Source: Nymphaea colorata (lineage: Eukaryota; Streptophyta; Magnoliopsida; Nymphaeales; Nymphaeaceae). From it: DNA of 64,000 nucleotides. The notes under the pieces were generated by a model. The model saw only the letters and a program-made list of their open reading frames with translations, was not told the DNA's origin and did no database searches. The stretch is taken from assembly GCF_008831285.2 (NCBI RefSeq), contig NC_045147.1:24638981-24702980 (forward strand). Reading direction: 5' to 3'. Shown here in pieces: positions 44,470-56,000 of the stretch. The position numbers and the translations under genes were made by a program. Each line of letters opens with the position of its first letter. Position 1 is the stretch's first letter.

Positions 44470-47400
44470 TCAACGAACTATCCTGTCCAATACCATTGAC
44501 GAATTCCCAGAAGCAGGTTTTGCCAAATTAACATTAACCTGGTGATCAAGAGCAACAGCAGCAGACTCCATGTGTTGAATTAGGAATCCGTAAATCTTCC
44601 TTTTTAATTGCTCTATCTTCTTTGAAAATGAATCCTCAACTTTACCAGACTGAACCATATCAAACCATGCAAAAACACGTTTCAACTGTGCCAAGACAAC
44701 TGCGACGTGACCCCCCTCGTGTCGAAAAATTTTACCATCGTCATGCCTGTCCCCAAACACTTGAAAGCCAGCCTCCAGTGCATCCTCTACAAATTGCACA
44801 AACCAGATCTGCATTTCCTGCCTCAAGCCCCTCGCGAAATCAGCAGTCTCTGTCACTCCGCTACCGCTAGTCCATACTCCAGATGGCTGCAGAGAAGCAT
44901 TCCTAGAAGCCACGTTTGTCGACTGTCTTTTCATGGTGGCAGACTTCAGTGGAGAAGGATGTTTTGAATTTACCCCATCCGAATTTCCTGTCTGCTGTTT
45001 CTCTATAAGAGCTTGATTAAATTTTGAAACCAGAGCCATTGATAATTCACTCGGATTATTTGACAGTGTGATGGACTCAACGTCAACAGCCAATGCAGCT
45101 TCTACCCAAGCAGAGATGAACTTTGATCTATCAGCATAGAACGAAGTAGGCATGTTTTGTGATGCATCCTGGGAATCATCATTACTTCGAGAAAGCGATA
45201 AGGCTTCTGCAACCGCCACTGACTTCACCGCATTATCATACACCCCAAAAAACCGATCAAGGGAGGGAACAGGATCAACAGCTTTGGCAGAAGCACACAG
45301 GTCGTTAAACATGCTACAAGCAACATATCAGGAAGACAAAAGTAAGACAGTCGGACAATTCTTCTCTGCAACAGAATGCATCAAAAACTATTTCCACATT
45401 CAATTTTCCTAAGGTTTGCTCAGTGCGAGAATATGAACACGCCCTGGATGCAGAAAAGTGGCTAGAAAGAAACGAGGAGCAAAAGCCGACTCCGAAAAGA
45501 TAAAATATTAGTGAGAACAGGTCACTGGAAAGCGCAGCGGCAAAGTAGAAGGAACCACAAAGGGAAAAAAATGTACACCTTAGGCTCCTAATCAGGGATT
45601 CATTAGCTGATGCCTCTTCGAGAGCTTCTACGGCAGCCATGGATGCGAGAACTCTTCTTCGAATAGCATCCTGTGTAGTTCAAACAAGAAAAACATCATG
45701 ACTCCTCGTAGGCGAACCTTAACGGAGGTCAAAAGAATACTGAAACAAAACAAATAAAAGCGCAACGAACCTTTCCACATTTTGCCAAACTAGGAGGAAC
45801 AAATTCTAAGGAAATGTTTCCATCAGTCAACTTCTGGTCATGCACAGCACTTCTCCGAACAACATGACCAAGCTTCTCCGAAATTGATGAAGAATTATTC
45901 TTGGAAGATGTCTTTGGATTCTCAGAGGACGTCGAATCGTTATCATGCGCCACATTAGCATCACTCAGCCTCCGAGACAACGCTTCCTGCAATTTTATCA
46001 AGGTTATTAAAGAAAATCAGAAATCGAAATGAGAAACATGAAGATTCATTAACAACCATACAAACCGAAAAGGAATTACAGATCATCAATATTATTCGTT
46101 AAACATAAGAGCCTAAAATCCCCCTTCCACAAGACTTACTGATAAATTTACTTCTCGTTCTATAAAAGTGGACTGTAGAAACCTTATGTTATGAATGTCA
46201 GCATAGAAATAAAATGTTTGGTTTACTTCTCTGATAATTGCTAGCATGTGTTACGCCACCATAATTTGTCAGTTTGAGTATTGTTGAAGCCCCAAATGAT
46301 TAATGAGTCGGGCATACCTGAAAACAAACTGGAACTTTTGTGCCAGAACCCTAAAAGAAGATGGAGAAGGAGAAGGAAATGAACCTGAGTTCGCAAGATA
46401 GCTTTAACGTCTAGCCTGTGCTTGGAGGCACATTTCACTTTTTTCTCATCACCAGCGAGAGGCTCCTCCCAACTCTTTCTCAACGCCGTTTTTCCTAAAG
46501 CGGAGTCTCCATCTGAAGCTTTGGAGAGGCCAACAGCAGTTGTCTTTTTCTTTGCCGAGTCCCCGACCGTCAGTGAGACCTTGAATCCACCAGAAAGCCT
46601 CCTTCCTGGCGAGAGGGAGCACCGTTTGGACGCTGGCGATGCTTGGACATTCCTCCTGGCAGGAGAGCACTGTGTCGTCCTCCGACTACTACTCGGTGAA
46701 GGTTGCCTATACCGTGAGGGAACGATGATTGCTGGCTCCCTACTTGACCTCCGGTTCTCTTCTTGAGCGGCAACTAAACTGGGCACAACGCATTTCGCAG
46801 GCACCGGCGATGCGGACCGCGAATTTGCTTTTCCGACAGAGGCCGACCTCTTCCCAGCTGCCGGCGATGAGGACCGCTTCTCCGCTTTAGGTTCATCCCC
46901 TTTTCCTACAGTGGGGGCCGGAGAGGGGGGGCGCTTTCTAATCGTCCTGGCATCTTCATTTCTCCCCGAAGGCAGATTCTCTTGCGGTGCCAAGATGGGG
47001 CGAGAGGACACGTCTGGCTTCGACGGCTCTGACTTCTTCGAGGAAGAAACGTAGGCAAGAATGGGATCCATGGATTGCTTGGGATCGGAAACCGGTTGAA
47101 TGACGAAGCCGGTTTTGGAGAACCGTGCTATGAGGGGTTCCGGGTTGCCTATGCAAGGGTGTCGACCAGGGATGGGCCGGATTCCTGCGACGCGTGGTAC
47201 AGGAGAAGCGAACTCGAGCTTGTCGACGTAGACAAACTGGCCGAGCTGAAGCTTGTTGGTGAGGACAAGGTCGTTGTCGCGGTCGGAGAGGGAGACGTAA
47301 GTGGAGTTGGCGGAGTCAGAGACCTGAAGATAGTAGCCATGATTGGACCAGAGGTCGGCACCGGCGAGAGCAGGAACGATGCTGATCACTTGGAGGAGGG

Positions 47401-47485
47401 CAGACCTATGCTCTCCGGCGACCTTGACATCTGAATTTATTGACTGCAAGAGCTTCAGCAGAATTCCCGGCGTGAGAGTAGCCAT
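44470..47485 (-). CDS. DUF936 family protein, 4 exons
   Basis: Exons in coding order: 47485-46385, 45986-45771, 45670-45579, 45313-44470. GT-AG junctions; 2,253 nt give 750 residues in one frame. The start [29 protein letters not shown]-type sequence is the hallmark of plant DUF936 (PF06075). Residues about 5-115 form the conserved N-terminal domain ([66 protein letters not shown]). Residues about 165-350 are a basic, Ser/Pro/Arg-rich disordered stretch with many RSASP-like repeats. The C-terminal part (about 410-750) is helical, with [20 protein letters not shown] and an ending helix-rich block, as in relatives. The family is plant-specific and has no agreed biochemical activity. An in-frame upstream extension to 47665 lacks family similarity, so the ATG at 47485 is preferred. 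Confidence 0.93.
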
Positions 47486-47991
47486 GCCCGATAGAGCCGG
47501 TCTGTGAAACCTTTCCCTCTTTCCGTTTTTTACAAGGTGGGGAGGTAGTAGGGTTTTCAGAAGATGAGCAAAGAGGGACGAGGCACGCTCCCCGAGTAGC
47601 CAAAAAAAGGGAGGGTGTGACAGAGAGATAGAGGGAGGGAGTGTACCGTTGGTGGCGGAGGGCAAAGAGGTTTACCGTTAGCTCGTATGATCAAGATATT
47701 CGAAATTCGAATTTCGCCCTCCCGCTCGCCCGTTTTTAGGAGCCGCGTCGGCCGGTGCAAAGCCAACCCTCAACAGAACACACTTGTTTTGCCAGAAAAG
47801 TTGCGAAGAATAACGTTCTCATGATCAAGTTACAAATTGCTGGACGTTTCGCTCACACGGAGGACATTAAACAAAAAAATTCCTGTTTTATTGAATGACC
47901 AAAAAATCGATGCGGTTTTTTGTAAAAGGGTCGGCTTTTATTCAACTCTCAGCACTAGTAGCAAGAAAAAGGTACCGAGCGAGCAAAGTCA

Positions 47992-48076
47992 AGGAGCTAG
48001 CTAGCTTGATAGCTCAAGAACTCATCTTACGGAGCTAGCTAGCTTGATAGCTCAAGAATTCATCTATCTTACGGAG
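47992..48076. repeat. About 40-bp tandem duplication with GAGCTAGCTAGC core
   Basis: Two adjacent units, each beginning GGAGCTAGCTAGCTTGATAG followed by CTCAAGAA(C/T)TCATC. The second has a 4-bp insertion (TATC). AGCTAGCT is self-complementary. Confidence 0.85.
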
Positions 48077-48677
48077 CTCCTTGTAGAAGGTGCAAATGAA
48101 TTTACTCGCCTTTATTCATCGGGGTAGTGCTTAGCCCTGTTAATCTCAATTCAGCTGTCGATAGGAAAGCTGCGGCCACCAACGGCCTCTTCACTTCGAT
48201 CAACAATTTTTCTCCATTTCATGATAGAGGCATGATACGATATTGTCCTTGTCCTCGTGCAAGCATCCAGAGTTTACAACTTCGTGAAATGATCAGATTT
48301 CTATCGGAAGAACAGAATCACATTTTGTAATTCTAAAGCACTCAGTAACCAAATTAATCTTTAAGGATTGTTGATTGATGACAAATTATTGCACAGATTT
48401 GTTAATTCAGAACTTTTGCCAGTGAAATTTTAATTGAAAGTTCTCTTTGTTCAGAGGTGGCATCTCATTTTTGGGGGAACTTGTTGCCATGGGAAAAACT
48501 TTTGCCGCATCTCTGATGTGAAAACATCACACACGTTGCAATGAGCGCAGTTGGAAATATAAGTGGCCGGATGCATGATTTAATAAGAGAGGAAGAGCCG
48601 CTCATAAGCTGTCATCACCAGTTACGAAAAAGATGTGGCAAAGGAAAAAAAATAAAATAGAAAGCAAAACCGGAGAG

Positions 48678-48709
48678 AAAAAGAAAGAAAGAAAGAAAGA
48701 GAGAGAGAG
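48678..48709. repeat. (AAAG)n(AG)n microsatellite
   Basis: About five AAAG units followed by about six AG units. Confidence 0.85.
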
Positions 48710-49065
48710 GAATCTCCGGATTGTTGAAGAGAATGTCCGTAACAAATATTCCATCACCACCGTGGACAAGTAAACTAAATGAAGGCATTCAAATGAGGTC
48801 AAAATAGATATTTCCATAAAAAAATTTCTGGCGCACTTATTACTTGTGGGAATGCTAGAGGGAAGTTGGAGGAAAATTTCTCTTTTTGTATTTTTTCAAA
48901 TGTCAGGTGATTCCTTCTAAATATTAAAGGGTTAGGTCTTTTATGCCCCACTTCCCAAAATTTCTCATGGCGTTATGGAAGGAACCAATACCATTTCAAG
49001 GGATGAACAGGATGAGCCATTTTTATTTTGATTATATAAAGTAGGCAAGCTTCCATCGTGTCCTC

Positions 49066-49138
49066 GGGGATGTAGCTCAGATGGTAGAGCGCTCGCTTAG
49101 CATGCGAGAGGTACGGGGATCGATACCCCGCATCTCCA
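49066..49138 (+). tRNA. tRNA-Ala (anticodon AGC)
   Basis: A 73-nt intronless cloverleaf. Acceptor GGGGATG pairs with CATCTCC and contains the G3:U70 wobble that is the main alanine identity element, with discriminator A73. The D arm is GCTC...GAGC. The anticodon arm CTCGC-TTAGCAT-GCGAG puts AGC at 49099-49101. The T arm is CGGGG-ATCGATA-CCCCG, so T-loop position 54 is A, as usual in plant tRNA-Ala(AGC). A T6 run begins at 49145, a normal Pol III terminator. A CAAG just upstream (about 49056-49060) could be the CAA-type start. Confidence 0.98.
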
Positions 49139-49144
49139 GTTTTG

Positions 49145-49150
49145 TTTTTT
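49145..49150 (+). terminator. Pol III terminator of tRNA-Ala
   Basis: TTTTTT six bases after the tRNA 3' end. Confidence 0.85.
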
Positions 49151-52100
49151 ACCCTTTTGTGAAAATGGGCGGATAAGGTGTCGCGGGCCTTATTCTTCCC
49201 ACCAGTCACGTTTTTGCCCTTTTCTTTTCAGGGGTCTAACATGATACCTTTTTGTTCATCTTTCCAAACAATATTGGACACTTTTTTGTTTGTGAGAGAA
49301 AAATAGAAAAGTCCCCGAAGGAGATCATACATTTGTGAAGATCGAAAGCAATAAGAAAAGCATGGAAAACTTGGAAACGAAATATGATAGTTAAAAAATG
49401 ATTAATAAAAATATATATTCTATTAATCTTACCGAAAAAATGTTTAACATCCCAATTGTAATTTTTGAAAGAGATTGACAAACATTGATCGGCGTCTATT
49501 TCGGATGGCAAATGGTCACAATAATTGCATTAGCAACGATGTTTGAGGAGGCACGCTTTCACCATGACAGTCTAAATCTGTTCAAGCATGACTTGCCAAA
49601 CAGCGCCCGGGCCAGTTCACGGTGTTCACAACGTCTGGCGTTGAACTGGCTGATTGAAACGAACTGCTTTTTACTGTTTCAAAATGGAAGACGTCAAGTC
49701 CAAGTGGTTAAGTGGCCCGGCAGTCGAAGGAGGGGAGGGGAGATGGTGGTCCAGTGCGGCCAGGAGGTTCCTCCCGGTCTGCTGTATCCCCATGCCGATT
49801 CCGCGCCTTGGGCCAACCGAAGATTTGCTCGGCTTTCCGGTACGTGGAACAAGTAAATGCATGTATGCAAAATATAATAATAGGGACGAGCAAAGGAGCA
49901 GTGGGCAGAACTTTCCCTGTGCAGAATGAAATGAATCGGTTTGTTTCCTGGAATACGGTTCGAAGAAGGAGGACAGAATCCTGCATCAAATGGAGTGAAG
50001 ATCTGCCATGATCGGCCCCCCTCCGGCCTTTGGCAATTTTCTCTAATTTCGTATTACCGGGAAGAAGAGGGAAAACGAAAACGGTCGCTATGCCTGCACC
50101 TCGTGATTCTGCATCAGCTGCCGCACCAACGGCGTTACGCTCAACCGACCTGTGTTGTAGGGAACCCCGCAGAGGGGGGACAGCGGACCGCTCTTTGTTC
50201 TCTTGGCACGCGGGGACATGAAAACGAAAATAATTCGCCAAATCCCCTGCCCGCCCGAAACCAGAGATGAATTTCTTCCACTAATCAGGGGCTTGGCTTT
50301 CCAGCTGCTTGCATTTGTTGGCCTGAGGAGGACTCGGCGTCGGCTCACCTGAGGGACAGGGGCTGTCTGGGTATTCGTTGGACGAAAACGATGCGTGAGA
50401 GGAGGTGGGGGACAGGTGATTTACGGATGATGGTGCCACAACTCATGGGGAATGAAACATGTACAACATCTCGCTCAGGACATGCTGCAACACACAACGT
50501 GAAGTGGTCACAGAGCGATAGAGAGGAGGAGGAGTACAGTCCATTCCCTTATCACGTTGATGTTACGTTAAACCATACCAATTACTGCACAACGCGGCAG
50601 CCATGGTAATGAGGACCAGACTCATTGATGCGGATCTAATTGCATTCATGTGACACCACGCTGCCTTGACTGCATATTTTATATTTGAAATTCATAGATC
50701 TGATGTGGTAAAAAAATCTATAGTCATCAAATCAAGGATCTTAAGTGGACCTAAATCCTTATATTACGTTTTTGCATAGAAAAAAAAGTCAAATTTAAGA
50801 AGTGCAATTGATTTGACATACTTTTATTGATATGGTAAAAGATTCATGGTAAATTCAACTTCATCGAATGAAGGATCTTATTCATAGAATTTTTGAATTT
50901 TCATTTATATATATGTACATTGAAGACAAAAAAAAATAGAATTTAAGATTTGAGGAGAAGGATCTGATCTTAAATCCAAAGTTCTAATCCTGCTGATCTC
51001 CCCAATGTCCAGCGGGCCGTCAGACTATCAGTTTCTGGGGGTAATTGATTCGTGGTCAGAGCGGGGATGAACTGGCATGATGGACTGAGAGACAACGACC
51101 ATGGTGTTGATGACGACCCGCTGGACATTGGAGGGGGTCATTGCCGGTATCGTCAACGCCCGCCGGGCCGAGTTAATTGGCAGCTGATACTGTTTATCGT
51201 CTTCCGGTTCCCCTCCCCTGCGCAACTGGAGGAGTAAACCAACCTGCCTCCCCCACACATATTTCACACTTCTTCCCCCCACCCTGTCAGCCGTGATATA
51301 TTTTATCACGCGGTTGAGTTGAGTCTGAGCAATCTATCCCGATTCTTCACACCAATAAATTCCATCCACCCTGGTTTTGCAATAATAACAGAAATTAGTC
51401 CGACGGGACATGGTGGTGGTCATCTATCTACCACGCCCTTCTTATTTTTTCACATGGCTTGTTTAAATGGTTGCATAGATTCTTTAACCAGAAAGAATTC
51501 ACTGTCCAGGAGCCGACCGATCCGTTCGGCCTCCAGACGCTTCCGGCCATTTCTCACAACCGCCAGCCGATAATGATGAAATAAATATCTGGCGGCCGGA
51601 GATAAAATTCCAGTAAGGAAGAAGCACCATGGCTAGAAACATGGATCCATTGATTTATTTTTAGTACTGTCAGCTTTCAAAAGAATTCTATGAGTCTGCA
51701 ACCAAATTTTCCGCAAGACGCGGAGAAGGTCGGAATATAAAAAAGGCCCCCAACCAAAATTGAGCAGGGAGCCCCTTGGGTGCTCTACAAAAACATCAGC
51801 CCCATGACAAGACCTTACGTGCTGCATCCTAACATCAAGACGAAGAAGGGGAGAAACAGAAAAAGTGAAACAGGACGCCTCCAGATTCTCCCTCTTTCCA
51901 TGAGCAAAGGATGATGCCTGAACAGGTTTTAGAAAACGACCGGAGCCCTTCCTTCTCCCACCACAAGGCCACATCGACTCCTCTCATTTATCATGATTAA
52001 CACTTGGTCTCATGGCATGGGCTACCCTCACGGTCGTCTTCGTCATGATCACCAACTCCGGCCGGCCATCTCCTTCCCCTTTCATTTGCCATCATCATAT

Positions 52101-52162
52101 TCTTGATCTTCTTCTTCCTGATCTTCGTATGAGTCGCGGTGTCATTACTCTCAACAGCAAGA
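49151..52162. other. Intergenic, no gene recognised
   Basis: GC content is higher at 49600-50400, where overlapping open frames occur on both strands (for example 49708-50241 minus). None resembles a known protein or is bounded by convincing splice sites. AT-rich from 50650 to 50950. The 3' UTR of the LURP-one-related gene lies at the right end. Confidence 0.45.
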
Positions 52163-52903
52163 TCAGGCGTTGTAGGAAGACCATCTAGAGGAGAACATCT
52201 GGTCGAGCAGCAACACCAACGCCATGGCGTCAGCCATATCCATCTCCGGCAGAACGATCAACCGAAAGACGTCAGAGCCGAAGGCTACGCCACCGGCCGC
52301 AGCCTCCTTCCGTTTGATCTCCGCCATCTTCCTCCTTTTGTCGTCGTACACCGCACAGCACCGCTTGGAGTAGGACCCTTGGATCTCGTAGAGTGCCGAT
52401 TTGGAGGACCGAGAGAAAACGTGGGCGATGACCCTCGAGCCCCGCAGAGCCCCTTGCTTCCTCACCGTGAACTTGGGGGGCCTCGTCGGAGACCCTCCTG
52501 CTGATGCCAACTCCCCTTCGAACACCTGCCACTGTTCCCCCAGGCTCAGCCGCTGCACAAACCAAAAAAGCAGGAGACGGATGTCAGTGAGTGAGACTCC
52601 ATTAATGCATCGAAAGAGAGGGAGAGAGAGAGAGATTGGGTGCCGGTAACCAACCTTTCGGCGGAGGGTGAGGAGCGGGTGACCGGATGCGTCCATAAGC
52701 AACAACTCGCCCTTGTGGTCGGAGGCGTAATTGTCCACTCGGAAGAGAAGGTTGCCCTTGGAGTCGAAGACCGTGAAGCCGTTGCAGTTGAAGAGCAGCG
52801 ACTTCTTCCACACCGTCAACGTCGTCGATTCGGTGCGGACGCAGGAGGAAACTCCTCCCTGTGTTATGGCCTCCTCTGTTGCGTTCGGGTGCACCTTCGT
52901 CAT
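52163..52903 (-). CDS. LURP-one-related (LOR) protein, 2 exons
   Basis: Exons: 52903-52655 and 52552-52163 (249 + 390 nt), giving 212 residues. The intron is 102 bp, GT-AG. The protein is a tubby-C-terminal-like LOR domain (PF04525): after MTKVHPNA come LTVWKKSLLFNCNGFTVFDS, GNLLFRVDNYASD and LLLMDASGHPLLTLRRK (exon 1), then WQVFEGE and the closing VFRLIVLPEMDMADAMALVLLLDQMF helix (exon 2). Length and intron position are typical for the family. LURP1 is needed for full basal defence against an oomycete in Arabidopsis; most LOR paralogues are uncharacterised, and membrane phosphoinositide binding is proposed from the tubby fold. ATG 52903 is preferred over a TTG extension because MTKVHPN is the usual family start. 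A TATA-like CTTATAAAT lies about 150 bp upstream. Confidence 0.94.
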   Translation of the reverse strand: MTKVHPNATEEAITQGGVSSCVRTESTTLTVWKKSLLFNCNGFTVFDSKGNLLFRVDNYASDHKGELLLMDASGHPLLTLRRKVGYRHPISLSLPLFRCINGVSLTDIRLLLFWFVQRLSLGEQWQVFEGELASAGGSPTRPPKFTVRKQGALRGSRVIAHVFSRSSKSALYEIQGSYSKRCCAVYDDKRRKMAEIKRKEAAAGGVAFGSDVFRLIVLPEMDMADAMALVLLLDQMFSSRWSSYNA

Positions 52904-53050
52904 CCTTCCGTAACTCGATCGATCGGGTCTCTGCTCAATTTCTTCTCCCTCTCTCCTTTTCTCTTCTCCGCTTCTAAATATATTAGCTCCCAAGGCTGTG
53001 CTCCGTCCTCAAGTCTCTGATCTGACTGTAAACCAAGACGAGGGAAACTG

Positions 53051-53062
53051 AGGACATTTATA
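53051..53062 (-). promoter_or_regulatory. TATA-like element of LOR gene
   Basis: On the minus strand the sequence is CCTTATAAATG, about 150 bp upstream of the LOR start codon. Position and sequence fit a core promoter; the transcription start itself is not visible. Confidence 0.5.
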
Positions 53063-56000
53063 AGGAGGGAGGCGGACGGTCTCCATCGCACGTACCGCAT
53101 CTGGAAGCGTGCCAGTTAGATTGCCATCCCCACTTGGCTCCTCCTCGTGGCCATCGTCATAAGCTACGTCAACCAACTAAACTACGCAGTATCTGGTTTC
53201 TATACTTTACTTCAAAGGTAACAAATTATACACCTTGCGGTTGGGATTGGGAATTTTGGGATTCCAGCTGGGTATATAATCAATCGTCTTCCTTTCTTGT
53301 GTATGGAGGCATGGGGCCTATCAAGTAAGTAAGCTAATTTACTATTTACTCTATGTTTTCATCTTTTGTTCGAAAAAAAGGCTAGGAAAAGTATTATCCT
53401 AAAAATTTTAAAGAAGAAGGGTCCTGGTAACAAGGCACTATGGTCTGAGGTCTTGGGTCGCGTCTCTCTCTCTCTCGGACATTTACAGCAATCATACGAA
53501 TTAGTGTATTAAAATTGTCCTTGCGAATTAGTGTATGCTTTTGTGCAATCATATTGCGGGAGATGTTTTTGCTTTAAGCTTCAAGTAGGTAGGGGCGTCA
53601 GCGTGTTAGCATCTATATGGTTACGTTTGTAAAAACAAGTTTAAGGCAATGACTATGAGAGTCACTCATAATAGGAAGCATATTTAAAGGTTGATATTTT
53701 CACTTTTTATTTTCTTATTCTCTCACATACTATTTTGATTTGTTTTATAGAGAACCATACCATTGGGCAAGGAATAGGTTTCTTACATACATGAATATAT
53801 TCCCCCAACCTTCCACCGCCCTGGCAAGGCTAACTCGTCCTTGGGTTGGGTTGGACCCCTGACCCGCATCAACGGAGGAAAGAAAATCCATGAATGATTC
53901 ACATATCACTTCAGCAGGGTGGCTGCCGACCCACGCCACGCACCACCGTTCCATCATCTCACGCTCGCTCTCCCCCTTCAAAATTCACTGCTCTCTCTCT
54001 CCCCGATCCCACCACTCCCACATGCGCATGTTGCCCCATTTTACCAAATCTGATGCGATGCATGTATATGGATATGGTGCCAAAAGCAAACAGATCTCGG
54101 CACCTTTAATCTCAATTTCGACCTGCTTCTGAATCTGGATGCCACTTCTAGTGTTAAGAATAAAACTGAAAAGCCCTATCTTCTTGATTATAGAACAGGT
54201 AGATCCACTGGCATTGCGGCCCCCCAAGGGTCCACCATGCCTCCATAATGCATGCATCCTACTCTAACACAAGGGAAGTCGGATATATGTATATTCTTCT
54301 CCATCATGCATGCAGTACTATCACTAATTAATGTCGATGGCATGTGCAGCGCATATGAGCTTGCAAATTTAACTTCATTATATGCAGCTAATTCACCCGC
54401 AGATCAATTATATGGAGCTCGTGGCACATAGCAATGGCTGCCCCCTTAAAGTTCCCAGGCCAGCGGCCGCCCTCTCGCATCCTTTTCACTTTTGTCTGGC
54501 GACAGACATAACCCAATTGAAGGAAGGGGTTGCAGAATACGTTGCCATGCGAAGGCAAGCTGCGTGCTGCTCCTACCGATAGGCCCTCCCCGAGCCCCAC
54601 CACGTGCTCACTGCGTTGGATCCCATCTCCTTCCCTTCCCTTCCCTTCCCTTCCCTTCCATGGAGATCATGAGATTGGGTCCACCACTCAATGATTGGTT
54701 TCATATAAGATCGTTTCATAGACCACAGCTTAATTTCTTGTCGACTACTTATTCCACGAGATAGGAAAACCGTCCATCCCTTTTCTCTTTTTCTAGCTGG
54801 GAGGCGAAAGGATAGACGGGGAAAAAAAAAAAAAAAAATGCTTCTGTTATCATTAAAATGAAAAGTGGCGCCTCTTGTAGCTGTCCCCATCCCAGGCCTG
54901 CCGTCCCTCCCTGTCATGTAACTGCTACTATAGTAGGTAGAGCTAGTTCCGTCGTAAAAGGAGGGGACGGGCCACCAACTTCCCACATCCACAATTCCAT
55001 TCCATTAGCTAGTTGAATGCCGCTTATCATACGTGATTTGAGATCTTCAATCCAGTCTTCTCGAAATCAGCTTGAATTCAACGATTTGAGTTGAATACGT
55101 GACTAACAGGTGCCACGTGTTAAAGAACTTTCCTTACCCTTTAAAACAATTTTCTCTTTTTTTTTCTCACTCAACTTACTCGATCGATTTGAAAAGTTGT
55201 ATGAGTATGGATGTTATTTTTACGGTCAATGATCAAATACTGAACATAATTCGCACCTTCATCACCTCATGGGTGCATCAATCGCAATTTCATCGACTTG
55301 TGGGGGTAAAAAACGATGCAAAAGATGGAAGGTTGAGTTAATGGGCTTTGTCAGCTATGTACAATGCATTGGAATCGAGGCAATTTGTCCATCGTGAGAA
55401 CGAGCTGGTAGGTAGGCTATCTTATAATAACCCTTTTCCAAATTTTACAATTTTTTTTTTTTCAACTTCCATCGTTTGTCTTAAACTTTGTTATTTTATT
55501 AACAAAATTTTGTTTCATATCCACTTCCCGATCGACTACCATTCAGAAAACTGGAGGACAAAGTCAGTTGGCCATGCAAGTAATTCGTTTAGATGGGTCG
55601 ACGTGATAGGACTGCCTTTTCTTTTTCCTAAATCACATCTCAATCAACAAGTAAAATCAAGACTTCTGACAAACGTAACGTAAGTGAATCAGGGATGCAT
55701 GGAGATTGTGCCAATATCAGTTTTAAATGCTTATCAGGCCTCAAAGTAATTGAGAGCAGAGAAGCAGTTTCGGCCTTGGAAAAGCCTCTTCAATTGCTCA
55801 AGGCGGCCTACCCTTACTTGGTCATCAAGTAATCAGAGATGCAATTTTTTCACCTGCGTCGCCACCACGAGGAAAGCTCCGAAAGAAAAAAGCCTGAACG
55901 TATCTTTGTGAGAAGAAGAAGTGAAGAAACGTAAATTACTCGCATCGCGACGTGACTATATTTTGATCAAGGTACGTAGAATGTTTGCAACCTAACCATG

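Larger units (their letters stand above)
47486..49065. other. Upstream of DUF936 gene, no gene recognised
   Basis: The first 150 bp upstream of the ATG are CT-rich on the coding strand, typical of a plant 5' UTR or core promoter. Further out is a tandem repeat at 47992-48076 and an (AAAG)n(AG)n run at 48678-48709. No other coding region is supported. Confidence 0.5.

Noticed and set aside
47486-47665. 60-codon upstream extension of the DUF936 protein
   Set aside because: No family similarity; MATLTPG at 47485 is the conserved start.
49708-50241. 177-codon minus-strand open frame and overlapping plus-strand frames
   Set aside because: GC-rich DNA opens several frames on both strands at once; none has a recognisable domain.
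52904-52993. 30-codon upstream extension of the LOR protein
   Set aside because: Begins with TTG and is not conserved; MTKVHPN is the usual family start.
54573-54992. 139-codon minus-strand open frame
   Set aside because: Crosses a long homopolymer and a TTCCC microsatellite; looks like chance coding.
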